NCBI GenBank assembly: GCA_963975135.1
Contig: CAXBGQ010000038.1
Coordinates: forward strand, 1-14,178
Direction of reading: 5' to 3'
DNA length: 14,178 nucleotides
DNA from: Alterinioella sp963975135
GTDB taxonomy: Bacteria; Pseudomonadota; Alphaproteobacteria; Rhodobacterales; Rhodobacteraceae
Under the pieces are notes generated by a model that did not search any database, was not told the DNA's origin, and saw only the letters and a list, made by a program, of their open reading frames with translations. Positions 1 through 7,662 of the stretch are shown here, piece after piece. A program made the translations under genes and the position numbers. Within the stretch, counting starts at the first letter, position 1. Each line of letters begins with the position of its first letter.

Positions 1-226
1 GGATCTGCCGCAACACCGCCTCCTCGACCTCCGCGTCGCCATGGCCCAGGATCATCGGGCCCGATCCGATCAGGTAATCGACATAGTCGCGGCCATCCTC
101 GTCCCAGACCCGCGCGCCCTTGCCCTCTCGGATCACAATGCCGGGGTCAAAATTGCCAAATCCCCCGGCGGGCAGAACGGCACGGGCGCGGGCACGCCAC
201 TCGTCTTGTGTCAGCAGTTTTTCCAT
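1..226 (-). CDS. Class III aminotransferase (glutamate-1-semialdehyde aminomutase-like), N-terminal part only
   Basis: The first 75 codons are present; the gene continues off the left edge. The protein starts MEKLLTQDEW and contains the fold-type I, class III N-terminal signature: 'LPAGGFGNF' near residues 18-26, 'GARVWDEDGRDYVDY' near 37-51 and 'GPMILGH' near 56-62. This pattern is typical of the glutamate-1-semialdehyde-aminomutase-like branch of PLP enzymes. The PLP lysine lies outside the window, so substrate cannot be judged. The ATG is 4 bp after the stop of the upstream enolase-superfamily gene, so it is almost certainly the last visible gene of the minus-strand operon. In context (inference) it could transaminate an amino- or keto-acid produced by the preceding enzymes. 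Family confident; substrate unknown. Confidence 0.85.
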   Translation of the reverse strand, partial: MEKLLTQDEWRARARAVLPAGGFGNFDPGIVIREGKGARVWDEDGRDYVDYLIGSGPMILGHGDAEVEEAVLRQI

Positions 227-230
227 CAGA

Positions 231-1334
231 TCAGTCCAGTATCATGTCGGGTTGGCCCAGAAGGTCGGGATCGGGCGCGACGCCAAGGCCCGGCCCTGAT
301 GGCGGCGCGATGCGCCCGTTCTTGCGTGTCGGGGCCGCTGGGTCCAGCCGGGGGGCCACATATCCGGACAGATCGCAGACGTTCAATAGCCGCGCGGGAT
401 CGGTCGCAGCCCCCAGATGCAGCAGGGCGGCGGTGGTGATGTCGCTGCCCCAGCTGTCTTCGATGCACATCCTGGCCCCCAGATGCAGGCACAGATCGCG
501 GGCCCGGCGGGTGGCCGAAACGCCGCCGAATTTCGACAGTTTCAGCGCCACCGCATCCATGATCCCGCGCCTGTGCCCTTCCAGCAGGGTGGCAGTATCA
601 TGCGCGCCCTCATCGAGCTTCATCGCAAGGCCGGTGGCCGATTTCACCACGGCGCATTCGGCCAGCGTCTTGCAAGGCTGTTCCAGCATGACATCGAGAT
701 GGGCAACCGCGCGGCCCACGCGGGTGGCCTCCAACTGCGTCGCGCCGCAATTCCAGTCGCCATAGACCAAGGGGCCGGGCCCCACCGCCGCGCGTACCAG
801 AGTCAGCCGGGCGATATCGGCCTGCGGGTCGGCATCGGCCCCCAGCTTGACCTGAAACTGGGTGATGCCCTGCGCCTGCGCGTCGCGGGCGATGCGCGCC
901 ATATCCTCGGGCGCGATGCAAGTGATCGAGTGATAGAGCGGCATATCCGCCTGCCGCTGCCCGCCCAGAAGCGCGCAAAGCGGCATGTCTGCGGCGCGGG
1001 CCGTGAGATCCCAAAGCGCCATGTCGAGCGCGGATTTGGCATAGACATGGCCCTGCAAATGGTGATCGACCCGTGCCATCAGCGCCTCGGGTCCAACCGG
1101 ATCGGCCCCCAGAACCACCGGGGCCAGTTCTTGCAATGCCGGGGCCACGCCACGGGCATAGGCGGGCAGGTAATGCGGGATCGGGCAGACCTCGCCCCAG
1201 CCGGAGATGCCAGTATCGGTGTCGAGGCGCAGGATCACGGTTTCGACCGTGTCGCAGGTCTTGCCCTCGGCCATGTAATAGGTCGCGTGGCTGGTCAGCG
1301 GCAGGTGCCACAGGGATAGGCACTTGATTTTCAT
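231..1334 (-). CDS. Enolase-superfamily enzyme, mandelate racemase/muconate lactonizing type, epimerase-like (K163/K265)
   Basis: This 367-aa protein has the full mandelate racemase/muconate lactonizing enzyme layout: an N-terminal capping domain (about 1-125) and a TIM-barrel-like C-terminal domain. Metal ligands are D193 (in YGDWNC), E218 (LEQPC) and D241 (KLDEG). Candidate acid/base lysines are K163 (FQVKLGAD) and K265 (ALKLSKFGG). Lysines at 163 and 265 match, from memory, the pair used by the 4-hydroxyproline betaine 2-epimerase HpbD. The C-terminal 'CIEDSWGSDI' (290-299) also resembles that branch more than the dehydratase branch encoded next door. It overlaps the upstream paralogue by 4 bp (ATGA), which fixes the start. 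A 2-epimerase/racemase on a proline-betaine-like acid is my best guess. A dehydratase or a different acid-sugar substrate remains possible. Superfamily is certain, reaction uncertain. Confidence 0.9.
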   Translation of the reverse strand: MKIKCLSLWHLPLTSHATYYMAEGKTCDTVETVILRLDTDTGISGWGEVCPIPHYLPAYARGVAPALQELAPVVLGADPVGPEALMARVDHHLQGHVYAKSALDMALWDLTARAADMPLCALLGGQRQADMPLYHSITCIAPEDMARIARDAQAQGITQFQVKLGADADPQADIARLTLVRAAVGPGPLVYGDWNCGATQLEATRVGRAVAHLDVMLEQPCKTLAECAVVKSATGLAMKLDEGAHDTATLLEGHRRGIMDAVALKLSKFGGVSATRRARDLCLHLGARMCIEDSWGSDITTAALLHLGAATDPARLLNVCDLSGYVAPRLDPAAPTRKNGRIAPPSGPGLGVAPDPDLLGQPDMILD

Positions 1335-2437
1335 CGGTAAACTGCCACCGGATCGCCCAATAGGCCCTCGTCGGGATGCACGCCAAGGCCGGGTGCATCG
1401 GACAGGTGCAAATGGCCGTCCCGGTTGCGCGGCCCGCGCCCCGGCGCGATATCGCGCGTCAGCATATCCTGACAGGCCCAGACCCCGAGCATGTTGGCGT
1501 CGGGGATCGTCGCGGCCAGATGCAGCGCCTCGGTATCGGCCAGAACGCTGCCGCCGGTGGCCATCACGAACATGTCGATGCCATGGGCCAGCGCGATATC
1601 GCGCATGCGGGCGGCGCGGGTCAGCCCGCCGACCCGATTGAGCTTGATCCCGAACACTTCCGCCAGCCCGTCACGGGCGATGCGGGCGGCGTCCTGTAAG
1701 GTCACCAGGCTTTCATCGACGCTGACGGGGGCGGCGTGCAACGGGCGCAGGGCGGCGATATCGTCGAGGCTCTCGCAGGGCTGTTCGAACATCACGCCCA
1801 AATCTTCGGTGGCTTTCATCACCCGCAGCGCCTCGGCCCGTGTCCAGCCGCGATTGACATCGTAGAGGATGCGCTCGCCCGCGGGCTTTCCCGCTTCGAC
1901 ATCGCGGATGCGGGCAATATCGCGATCCACGTCGCCACCGATCTTGACCGAATGGACCACGTAACCCCGGGCGCGGTAGCGGTCCATCACGGTGCGGGTA
2001 TCCTCAATCGTTTTTGCCCCGACCGAGGAGGCGATGGGCGCGGGCCTGCGGCTGCCGCCGCCCATCAGATCGGCAATCGGCAACCCGGCGGCCTGACCGG
2101 CAATGTCCCAGCAGGCCATGTCGATGGGCGATTTAGCATAGAGATGGCCCGGCAGCGCCAGATCCATCGCCCGTTCGACCTGCAACATGCGGCGCGGGTC
2201 GAGGCCAAGGATAAAGGGGGCCATGGTCTCGATCCCGGCCCGGATGCCGGGGCCATGGGCGGGCACATAGGTGTGGCCCCAGGGCGTGCCCTCGCCCCAT
2301 CCAGTGATCCCGGCATCGGTCTCGAGACGCACCAGCGTGGCGTCGAGCAGTTCGAATTTCAGCCGCCCGCCCGACAGCCAATAGGGATGCTCGAGCGGCA
2401 GGTTGACCTGGAAAACGGTGATGCGGGTGATCTTCAT
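1331..2437 (-). CDS. Enolase-superfamily dehydratase, cis-3-hydroxy-L-proline dehydratase-like (K165/K265)
   Basis: This 368-aa mandelate racemase/muconate lactonizing family protein starts MKITRITVFQVNLPLEHPYW. Metal ligands are D193 (YDVNRGW), E218 (FEQPC) and D241 (SVDES). Candidate catalytic lysines are K165 (HSVKIGGD) and K265 (GIKLNRVGG). The N-terminal 'LPLEHPYWLSGGRLKFE', the 'MATGGSVLADT' block at 292-302 and the lysine positions closely match what I remember of the characterised cis-3-hydroxy-L-proline dehydratase of the marine alphaproteobacterium Labrenzia aggregata. That enzyme dehydrates cis-3-hydroxy-L-proline to 1-pyrroline-2-carboxylate. The start ATG overlaps the cupin stop (ATGA), so a longer upstream reading through the cupin is rejected. 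It is a paralogue of the next gene: metal ligands fall at the same residue numbers. A substrate with N-methyl groups rather than free hydroxyproline is possible given the neighbours. Confidence 0.9.
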   Translation of the reverse strand: MKITRITVFQVNLPLEHPYWLSGGRLKFELLDATLVRLETDAGITGWGEGTPWGHTYVPAHGPGIRAGIETMAPFILGLDPRRMLQVERAMDLALPGHLYAKSPIDMACWDIAGQAAGLPIADLMGGGSRRPAPIASSVGAKTIEDTRTVMDRYRARGYVVHSVKIGGDVDRDIARIRDVEAGKPAGERILYDVNRGWTRAEALRVMKATEDLGVMFEQPCESLDDIAALRPLHAAPVSVDESLVTLQDAARIARDGLAEVFGIKLNRVGGLTRAARMRDIALAHGIDMFVMATGGSVLADTEALHLAATIPDANMLGVWACQDMLTRDIAPGRGPRNRDGHLHLSDAPGLGVHPDEGLLGDPVAVYR

Positions 2438-3057
2438 TTCTGGGCTCCCGTGGGGCCGGTATCCGCGACGGGCCGCTCGGTCAGGACCGGGGGTGTCGCC
2501 AGATGATTGCGCCATGTCACATAGGCCATTACCGGATGCGCGCCGGTTTCCATGGCGTGCGGCTGGTTCGAGGCGTGATAGGAGGTATCGCCCGCGCGTA
2601 GGGTTTCGGGGCGCGCGCCTTCGCGCAGAAACAGGGCCTCCCCGGCCAACACCAGATACATTTCCTCGGCCGGGTGGTGGTGCCAGGGGTAATGCAGACC
2701 GGCGGGCATATAGACCACGAACCCCGCCATCCGGGCGCTGGTCCAGGGGGCACCGGGGCCGATCAGGCAGTAGCAGCCGAACCGGTCCATGAAATCCGGG
2801 CCGATATCGGTGTCCTTGTAGGTCTCGCGCCAATGCGCATCGGGGGCTGCCGCGATAAAGGCATCGCGGAACGCGGCCTGTCCGGTTCCGAACAGCCCCG
2901 TCTCACGCGCCAGCAGATCGGCGGCGGGGATGGAAAACGGGGTCATGGGCTGTTCGGCAAGATCGTCGGGGAAGCCCACGAAACCCGCCAGATCGGGGTG
3001 GGTTTGATGCGCCCTGCGCGCCTCATTCAGCAGATGGGTGAAGGCGGCCGTCGTCAC
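2434..3057 (-). CDS. dddQ: DddQ-type DMSP-lyase-like cupin
   Basis: This 207-aa single-domain cupin carries the complete DMSP-lyase-like signature. 'HYPWHHHPAEEMY' at 122-134 gives Y123, H126, H128, E132 and Y134, and 'NQPHAM' gives H167. In characterised DddQ the equivalent residues bind the divalent metal and supply the tyrosine that abstracts the alpha proton, cleaving DMSP to dimethyl sulfide and acrylate in the cytoplasm. Length is close to known DddQ (about 200 aa). The start is a GTG whose GTGA overlaps the stop of the reductase gene; the first ATG would remove 37 residues. The family is clear. The native reaction is less so: DddQ enzymes as a group show weak DMSP activity in the literature, and this gene sits among onium-demethylation and enolase-superfamily genes. 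It may therefore act as a beta-eliminating lyase on another substrate. Confidence 0.85.
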   Translation of the reverse strand: MTTAAFTHLLNEARRAHQTHPDLAGFVGFPDDLAEQPMTPFSIPAADLLARETGLFGTGQAAFRDAFIAAAPDAHWRETYKDTDIGPDFMDRFGCYCLIGPGAPWTSARMAGFVVYMPAGLHYPWHHHPAEEMYLVLAGEALFLREGARPETLRAGDTSYHASNQPHAMETGAHPVMAYVTWRNHLATPPVLTERPVADTGPTGAQK

Positions 3058-4145
3058 GGCACCACCACGATATTGCCGGTATGGGCCTTTTCGATGAAGG
3101 CGGTTTGCGCGGCGGCCAGATCATGCAGAGGATAGGTGGCCGCCAGCATCGGACGCACCTCGCCGCGTTCGATATAGCCGACAAGATCGGTGAACACATG
3201 CGGGTCGATCACAGTGGAGCCGGTGAAGGTCAGATCGCGCAGGTAAAGCGTGCGCAGATCGAGCGTGACCATCGGCCCGGCAATCGCGCCCGAACAGGTA
3301 TAACGCCCGCCGCGCGCCAGCACGTCGATGATCTCGGCAAAGGCAGGGCCGCCGACGATATCGGCCACGACATCGACCTGATCGGAGCCGGTGGCGGATG
3401 TGAGGGCCGCGCGCAGGTTGGCGGGCGCGCGCGGCAACAGCGCGTCGGGGTTGAGGGCGCGCAAACCCGCGTGCTTGGCCTCGGATGCCATCGCGATGAC
3501 AGTTGCGCCGCGCCGCTTGGCCAGTTGGATCAGCGCCGAGCCGACGCCGCCTGAGGCCCCGGTGATCAGCACCCGGTCGCCCGCGCCGACACGCGCGCGC
3601 GCCAGCATGCCCTCGGCGGTGGAATAGGAGCAGGAGAAGGTCGCCAGCTCGGCATCGGAAAGCGGGCTGTCGATGGCCGCGACATTGCGGTGATCGGTGA
3701 CGGTATATTCGGCAAAGCCGCCATCGGCCTCGGATCCGTAGTAGCCGGTCTTTGTCTTGTCGAGCGGATCGTCCCAGTCGCGCAGCCAGTTGTCGGTGAT
3801 GACACGCTTGCCGATAAGGTCCCGATTTGCATGGCGCCCTGCCGCCACGACATGGCCACAGACATCGGCCCCCTGGATGCGCGGGAAGGCAACGGGCGCG
3901 CCGCCCCAGGCGGGATCGTCGGTACCGGGGTCGGTCTCGGACGTTCCGGTTGTGGCCTCGGTCACCGCTTTGGAATACCAGCCCGACCGGGTGTTCACAT
4001 CGGTATTGTTGAGACCGCAGGCGGCCACCTTGATCAGCACCTGATCGGGGCCGGGCGTGGGTGTGGGCCAGTCTTCATGCCACTGATATTGGTCGAGACC
4101 GCCATGTCCGTGCAGCACCATGGCCTTCATTGTTTTGGGAATCAT
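3054..4145 (-). CDS. Medium-chain dehydrogenase/reductase, zinc-independent quinone oxidoreductase-like
   Basis: This 363-aa MDR-superfamily oxidoreductase has a GroES-like N-terminal domain (about 1-150) and a Rossmann NAD(P)-binding domain with 'GASGGVGSALIQLAK' at 196-210. Where zinc alcohol dehydrogenases have their catalytic cysteine, this protein reads 'CGLNNTDV' (43-50), with Asn at that position. The four-cysteine structural zinc loop is also absent. A zinc-free quinone oxidoreductase or enoyl-type reductase is therefore more likely than a true alcohol dehydrogenase. It is not an obvious AcuI (acryloyl-CoA reductase), although the downstream cupin makes that idea tempting. ATG at 4145 is chosen because AAGGA lies 9 nt upstream. 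A reading extended to 4265 would consume the intergenic hairpin and is rejected. Its stop overlaps the cupin GTG. Probable role: reduction of an unsaturated or carbonyl intermediate. Confidence 0.85.
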   Translation of the reverse strand: MIPKTMKAMVLHGHGGLDQYQWHEDWPTPTPGPDQVLIKVAACGLNNTDVNTRSGWYSKAVTEATTGTSETDPGTDDPAWGGAPVAFPRIQGADVCGHVVAAGRHANRDLIGKRVITDNWLRDWDDPLDKTKTGYYGSEADGGFAEYTVTDHRNVAAIDSPLSDAELATFSCSYSTAEGMLARARVGAGDRVLITGASGGVGSALIQLAKRRGATVIAMASEAKHAGLRALNPDALLPRAPANLRAALTSATGSDQVDVVADIVGGPAFAEIIDVLARGGRYTCSGAIAGPMVTLDLRTLYLRDLTFTGSTVIDPHVFTDLVGYIERGEVRPMLAATYPLHDLAAAQTAFIEKAHTGNIVVVP

Positions 4146-4199
4146 CGGGTCTGGTCCTTGTTTTTGAAGGTTTCCGATCGCGGGCGCGATCCGATCCGG

Positions 4200-4254
4200 G
4201 CGAGGGGCGCTGCCCCTCGCGCTCCCCGAGGTATTTTTGCCAAGATGAAAGGGG
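4200..4254. repeat. Intergenic hairpin with conserved-looking tail, Rhodobacterales-type intergenic element
   Basis: A perfect 9-bp stem with a 3-nt loop occupies 4200-4220 (GCGAGGGGC/GCT/GCCCCTCGC). It is followed by GCTCCCCGAG and the tail GGTATTTTTGCCAAGATGAAAG (4230-4251). I remember this kind of tail from many intergenic spots in Rhodobacterales genomes, usually at transcription-unit ends. Read on the plus strand it has a T-run 12 nt after the stem. Read on the minus strand, the direction of the flanking genes, there is no T-run, so strong intrinsic termination inside the operon is not supported. It could stabilise or process the transcript between the flavoprotein and reductase genes. 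Confidence 0.55.
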
Positions 4255-4261
4255 TGGGGGC

Positions 4262-6703
4262 TCATGGCGCATCGGTCCGGGGGCGGGTGTTGTCGGGGTC
4301 GTGGGCGGGGTCGGCACGAACGCGGGCCGGGCGCGGCTGGCCTGCGATGAGGACGCTGAGATCGGTGCCGGGGGTGGCGGCTTGCGGTTCGATATAGGCG
4401 AAGGCGAGGATTTTTTCATATGTCGGGCTGTAGGTGATCGAGGCGGTGGCACCGACGGGTTTTCCTTTGTAAAGAACGGCTTCGCCGCCGTGGCCATCAT
4501 GGATGCCGTCGGGGTCGATCTCCAGATAGGCGCAGATCCAGGGCAGGGTGGTTTGCGGCGGCTGGTGGCCGAGATAGGCGTGGGGGGCGCGGGCGAAGCG
4601 CAGCACATCCGCCTCGGCCAGGGTCACTTCGTTGGTGAGTTCAGACGCGCCCTTGAAGGCTTTTTCCATCCTGAGCGTGTTCATCGCGAAGCTGCCGTAA
4701 TCCCTGATACCATAGGGTTTTCCGGCCTCGGATAAGGCATCGTAGACGTTGAGCGCTGCGGCGTTTTCCATGTGCAGTTCCCAGCCAAGTTCGCCTGCAT
4801 AGGACATTCGGAAGGCCCGCACAGGGTGGCCCGCCACGGTAATTTCGCGCATCGACATCCAGCGAAATCCGGCATTCGAGAGGTCGGCATCGGTGCATTT
4901 TGCCAGCACCTCGCGCGCCCTGGGGCCGTTCAGCGCCAGCGCCGCGTGGCCGTTGGAGCGCAGTATGACATCCGTACACATCCCGTACACATCCTGTGCA
5001 TATGCGAGGTGATCCAGCAGGCGCTGCTCGAAGAAGGCGGCGCAGACCAGGTAGAAGCGGTCGGCGGCCAGCCGGGTCACGGTTGCCTCAAGCTCGATCC
5101 GGCCACGGCGGTTCAGCATATGGGTGAGCGCGATACCGCCGGGCCTTCTGGGCAGGCGGTTGGCGCAGAGCCGTTCCAGCAGCGCCGCGGCGTCGGGGCC
5201 CGCGACCTCCACCTTGGTGAAGGCCGATATGTCGATGAGGCCGACGCGCTCGCGCACTGCGCGGACTTCGTCCGATACGATATCCTGCACGGGCGTGCGC
5301 CTGAACCCGTATTGGTCGCGCTGTTCCACACTGCCGCGCGCGAACCAGCGCGGGCGTTCCCAGCCATAGACCTCTTCGAACACGGCCCCCTTCGCTTTCA
5401 GCCGTTCATAAAGCGGCGAGGGTTTGACGGGGCGGCCGGCCTGCCGGTTGAAATGCGGAAACGGGATCTCGTGGCGCAGGCCGTAATCCTCATGCGCCTT
5501 TTTCACCTGCCATTCCTTGGTCGCGTAGCTGCCAAAACGGCGCGGGTCAAAATCGCGCATCGAGATGTCGGCCGCGTCATGGACCATCCAGCGCGCCAGT
5601 TCGCGCGTCAGCCCCGGCCCCCAGCCGATGCCGATCTGGGTGCCGCAGCAGCACCAGTAATTGCGTGCGCCGGGGGCCGGGCCGATCAGCGGGTTGCCAT
5701 CGGGCGGGTGGCTGATGGCCCCGTGCACGACCCGCGAGATGCCGAGATCGGCCAGCACGGGCATCCGGTTCAGGCTTTCGGAAAGCCAGGGCATGACGCG
5801 GTCGAAATCGGGGGCGAAAAGCTCGTTCTCGGCCTCCCATGGGCAGTGATCGTGCCAGACCGAATTGGGGTTTTCCTTTTCATAGATGCCGATGAGGCCG
5901 CGATTTTGTTCCATCCGGATATAGCCCGAGACCCGTCTGTCGTCGCGGATGACGGGCAGTTCGCGGTCGAGGTTTTCAAATTCCGGCACCGGGTCGGTTA
6001 CGAAGTAATGGTGCGTCATCGAGGTCATCGGCAATTGCAGGCCGGACCAGTCGCCCATTTGCCGCGCATATGTGCCGCCCGCATTGACGATATGTTCGCA
6101 AGTAATGGACCCAAGCTCGGTTTCCACCCGCCATTCGCCGGTCGGCATAAGGGTGATGTCGGTGGCGCGGCAGCGGCGGATGATCCGCGCGCCCCTGGCC
6201 CGCGCGCCTGCCGCCAGCGCCATGGTGACATTCGAGGGATCGACATGACCGTCACCGGGTGTATGCAGCCCGCCGATGACGCCGTCGAGATTGTAGAAGG
6301 GATGCGCCCCGGCGATGAAGGCGGGGTCGACCAGGTCTATATCGAAGCCGAGCGCGCGCCCGACTGACAGCGTGTGGGCCAGCCAGTCCATCTCATCCTC
6401 GCAATAGGCCAGCCGGAACGATCCGCAGCCATGCCAGGTGACGGGCTGGCCGGTTTCGGCCTCAAGCCCGCCCGCGTAGAGCCCGATATTGTAATCGACG
6501 CATTTGCCGAGCGAGAAGCTGCTGGTCGAATGGGTGATCTGCCCCGCCGCGTGCCAGGTCGAGCCCGAGGTCAGCTCGGCCTTTTCCAGCAGCACGACAT
6601 CGGACCAGCCTAGCTGCGTCAGGTGATAGGCCAGCCCGCAGCCCATGATGCCGCCGCCGACGATCACCACGCGGGCATGGGAGGGGAGGGATCGGTCGGA
6701 CAT
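4262..6703 (-). CDS. Dimethylglycine/sarcosine dehydrogenase-like flavoprotein with GcvT (folate) domains
   Basis: This 813-aa protein is built like dimethylglycine dehydrogenase. An FAD-dependent amine oxidoreductase domain begins with 'VVIVGGGIMGCG' (12-23), a central FAD-linked domain follows, and from about 430 to the end come the aminomethyltransferase (GcvT) N- and C-terminal domains. 'GSTWHAAGQ' (47-55) supplies H51 at the position where this family attaches FAD covalently. Family members oxidatively remove N-methyl groups and pass the one-carbon unit to tetrahydrofolate. Length matches dimethylglycine oxidase/dehydrogenase (about 830-860 aa). ATG at 6703 is preferred because the domain begins ten residues later; the alternative is a TTG at 6757. 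It is first in the minus-strand operon and divergent from the rpiR-Rieske unit. Given the Rieske enzyme, it probably takes the tertiary amine left after the first demethylation. Exact amine unknown. Confidence 0.9.
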   Translation of the reverse strand: MSDRSLPSHARVVIVGGGIMGCGLAYHLTQLGWSDVVLLEKAELTSGSTWHAAGQITHSTSSFSLGKCVDYNIGLYAGGLEAETGQPVTWHGCGSFRLAYCEDEMDWLAHTLSVGRALGFDIDLVDPAFIAGAHPFYNLDGVIGGLHTPGDGHVDPSNVTMALAAGARARGARIIRRCRATDITLMPTGEWRVETELGSITCEHIVNAGGTYARQMGDWSGLQLPMTSMTHHYFVTDPVPEFENLDRELPVIRDDRRVSGYIRMEQNRGLIGIYEKENPNSVWHDHCPWEAENELFAPDFDRVMPWLSESLNRMPVLADLGISRVVHGAISHPPDGNPLIGPAPGARNYWCCCGTQIGIGWGPGLTRELARWMVHDAADISMRDFDPRRFGSYATKEWQVKKAHEDYGLRHEIPFPHFNRQAGRPVKPSPLYERLKAKGAVFEEVYGWERPRWFARGSVEQRDQYGFRRTPVQDIVSDEVRAVRERVGLIDISAFTKVEVAGPDAAALLERLCANRLPRRPGGIALTHMLNRRGRIELEATVTRLAADRFYLVCAAFFEQRLLDHLAYAQDVYGMCTDVILRSNGHAALALNGPRAREVLAKCTDADLSNAGFRWMSMREITVAGHPVRAFRMSYAGELGWELHMENAAALNVYDALSEAGKPYGIRDYGSFAMNTLRMEKAFKGASELTNEVTLAEADVLRFARAPHAYLGHQPPQTTLPWICAYLEIDPDGIHDGHGGEAVLYKGKPVGATASITYSPTYEKILAFAYIEPQAATPGTDLSVLIAGQPRPARVRADPAHDPDNTRPRTDAP

Positions 6704-6756
6704 CGCGCGGCTTTCCAGCGGATTCGGCAAATTCTGCTGGACAGGGTAAGGGGACA

Positions 6757-6785
6757 ATCATACCATCGTCAATCATGAATGACAC
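6757..6785 (-). promoter_or_regulatory. Candidate sigma-70-type promoter of the minus-strand catabolic operon
   Basis: On the minus strand, GTGTCA (6780-6785, four of six matches to TTGACA) and TATGAT (6757-6762, five of six matches to TATAAT) are separated by 17 nt. They lie about 55 nt upstream of the flavoprotein ATG at 6703. The pair overlaps the 16-bp palindrome and the rpiR start, which is a sensible arrangement for repression. It was found by eye, and chance matches are common. Confidence 0.35.
6768..6783. promoter_or_regulatory. 16-bp near-perfect palindrome, candidate RpiR operator
   Basis: GTCAATCATGAATGAC has seven of eight complementary pairs around a central CATG. It covers the rpiR ATG (6775-6777) and sits between the candidate -35 and -10 of the divergent operon. 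The sequence CAATCAT also occurs as a direct repeat at 6755-6761 and 6770-6776, giving a possible second half-site. Position next to a divergently oriented RpiR-family gene is the main support; no binding motif for this regulator is known to me. Confidence 0.45.
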
Positions 6786-7662
6786 AGATGTATCACAAAC
6801 GGTTCTGGAACGCCTGTCCGACGAATGGGAGGCGCTGACGCCCGAGGCGCAGAAGGCGGCGCGCTATGTGCTGGAAAACCCGCGCGACGTGGGGGTCAGC
6901 ACGGTGCGTGAGATCGCGCGGGCCGCCAGGGTCAAGCCCAACACGGTGGTGCGCATGGCCCGGCAGGTCGGCTATGAGGGCTATGAGGATTTCCGCGAGC
7001 CGTTTCGTCAGGCGATCCGGGCCGGGGCCCTGAGTTTTCCCGACCGCGCCCGGTGGTTGCAGGAGATCGGGCGTCAGGGCGAATTGGGCGGGCTTTATGC
7101 CAATATGGTGGGGGCCGCGATCCGCAATATCGAGGACAGTTTCGCCGCCATCAGCGCCGATCAGGTGCAGGCCGCGGCCAAGGCGATCTGGGCCAGCCGC
7201 AATGTCTATACGCTGGGCGTCGGGGTCAATAACTCCAACGCGCGCAACTTCACCTATCTGGCCTCGACGGGCATGGTCGATTTCCATGCCATCCCGCGCC
7301 CGGGATCTGTGGCGGTCGATGATCTGGCCTGGGCCGATGGGCGCGATGTGCTGATTGCCATCACCTGCGCGCCCTACCGGGCGGAAGTGGTCGAGGCGGT
7401 GCGCATTGCCCGTGAACAGGGGTTGTGCGTGATCGGCATATCGGACAGCCCGGCCAGCCCGGTGATCATCGGGGCGGATCATGGCTTTGTCCTGACCGCC
7501 GAGACGCCGCAGTTTTTCCCCTCGTCGGTTTCGACCATCGCGTTTCTGGAAACGCTGCTGAGTTTTGTCATTGCCGTGGCCAGCCCCGAGATTGTCGAGC
7601 GTGTGGCCCGATTTCATGCCCGGCGTCACGAGCTGGGGATTTACGAGGAGGACGGGCAATGA
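6775..7662 (+). CDS. MurR/RpiR-family transcriptional regulator
   Basis: This 295-aa protein combines an N-terminal RpiR helix-turn-helix domain (about 1-80, with 'TVREIARAARVKPNTVVRMA' at 43-62) with a C-terminal SIS domain (about 125-265). SIS domains usually bind phosphosugars, but in this family they also serve other small ligands. It is divergent from the six-gene minus-strand operon and overlaps the Rieske oxygenase by 4 bp (ATGA), so it is the obvious local regulator of both units. The likely effector is a pathway substrate or intermediate (inference). There is no Shine-Dalgarno sequence in the 20 nt before the ATG; the nearest purine run (AAGGGGA, 6748-6754) is 20 nt away. Translation may therefore be leaderless or weak. 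The palindrome lies across the start codon. Confidence 0.9.
   Translation: MNDTDVSQTVLERLSDEWEALTPEAQKAARYVLENPRDVGVSTVREIARAARVKPNTVVRMARQVGYEGYEDFREPFRQAIRAGALSFPDRARWLQEIGRQGELGGLYANMVGAAIRNIEDSFAAISADQVQAAAKAIWASRNVYTLGVGVNNSNARNFTYLASTGMVDFHAIPRPGSVAVDDLAWADGRDVLIAITCAPYRAEVVEAVRIAREQGLCVIGISDSPASPVIIGADHGFVLTAETPQFFPSSVSTIAFLETLLSFVIAVASPEIVERVARFHARRHELGIYEEDGQ

Noticed and set aside
417..1319. Open frame on the plus strand opposite the first enolase-superfamily gene
   Set aside because: This is codon-bias shadowing; the minus-strand product carries all catalytic residues.
1331..2833. A 500-aa version of the cis-3-hydroxyproline-dehydratase-like protein starting inside the cupin gene
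   Set aside because: The extra N-terminus is the cupin gene read in another frame. The family start MKITRITVFQ sits at 2437 with an ATGA overlap.
3054..4145. Reductase as AcuI acryloyl-CoA reductase paired with a DMSP lyase
   Set aside because: The protein is 363 aa rather than about 330, and its sequence reads as a different MDR branch. Adjacency to the cupin alone is not enough.
4146..4265. N-terminal extension of the reductase up to 4265
   Set aside because: It would translate the intergenic hairpin. The ATG at 4145 has a good AAGGA upstream and fits the family start.
4772..6367. Long open frame on the plus strand opposite the flavoprotein gene
   Set aside because: It is a high-GC shadow of a gene with clear FAD and GcvT motifs on the other strand. 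Its translation shows no recognisable domain.
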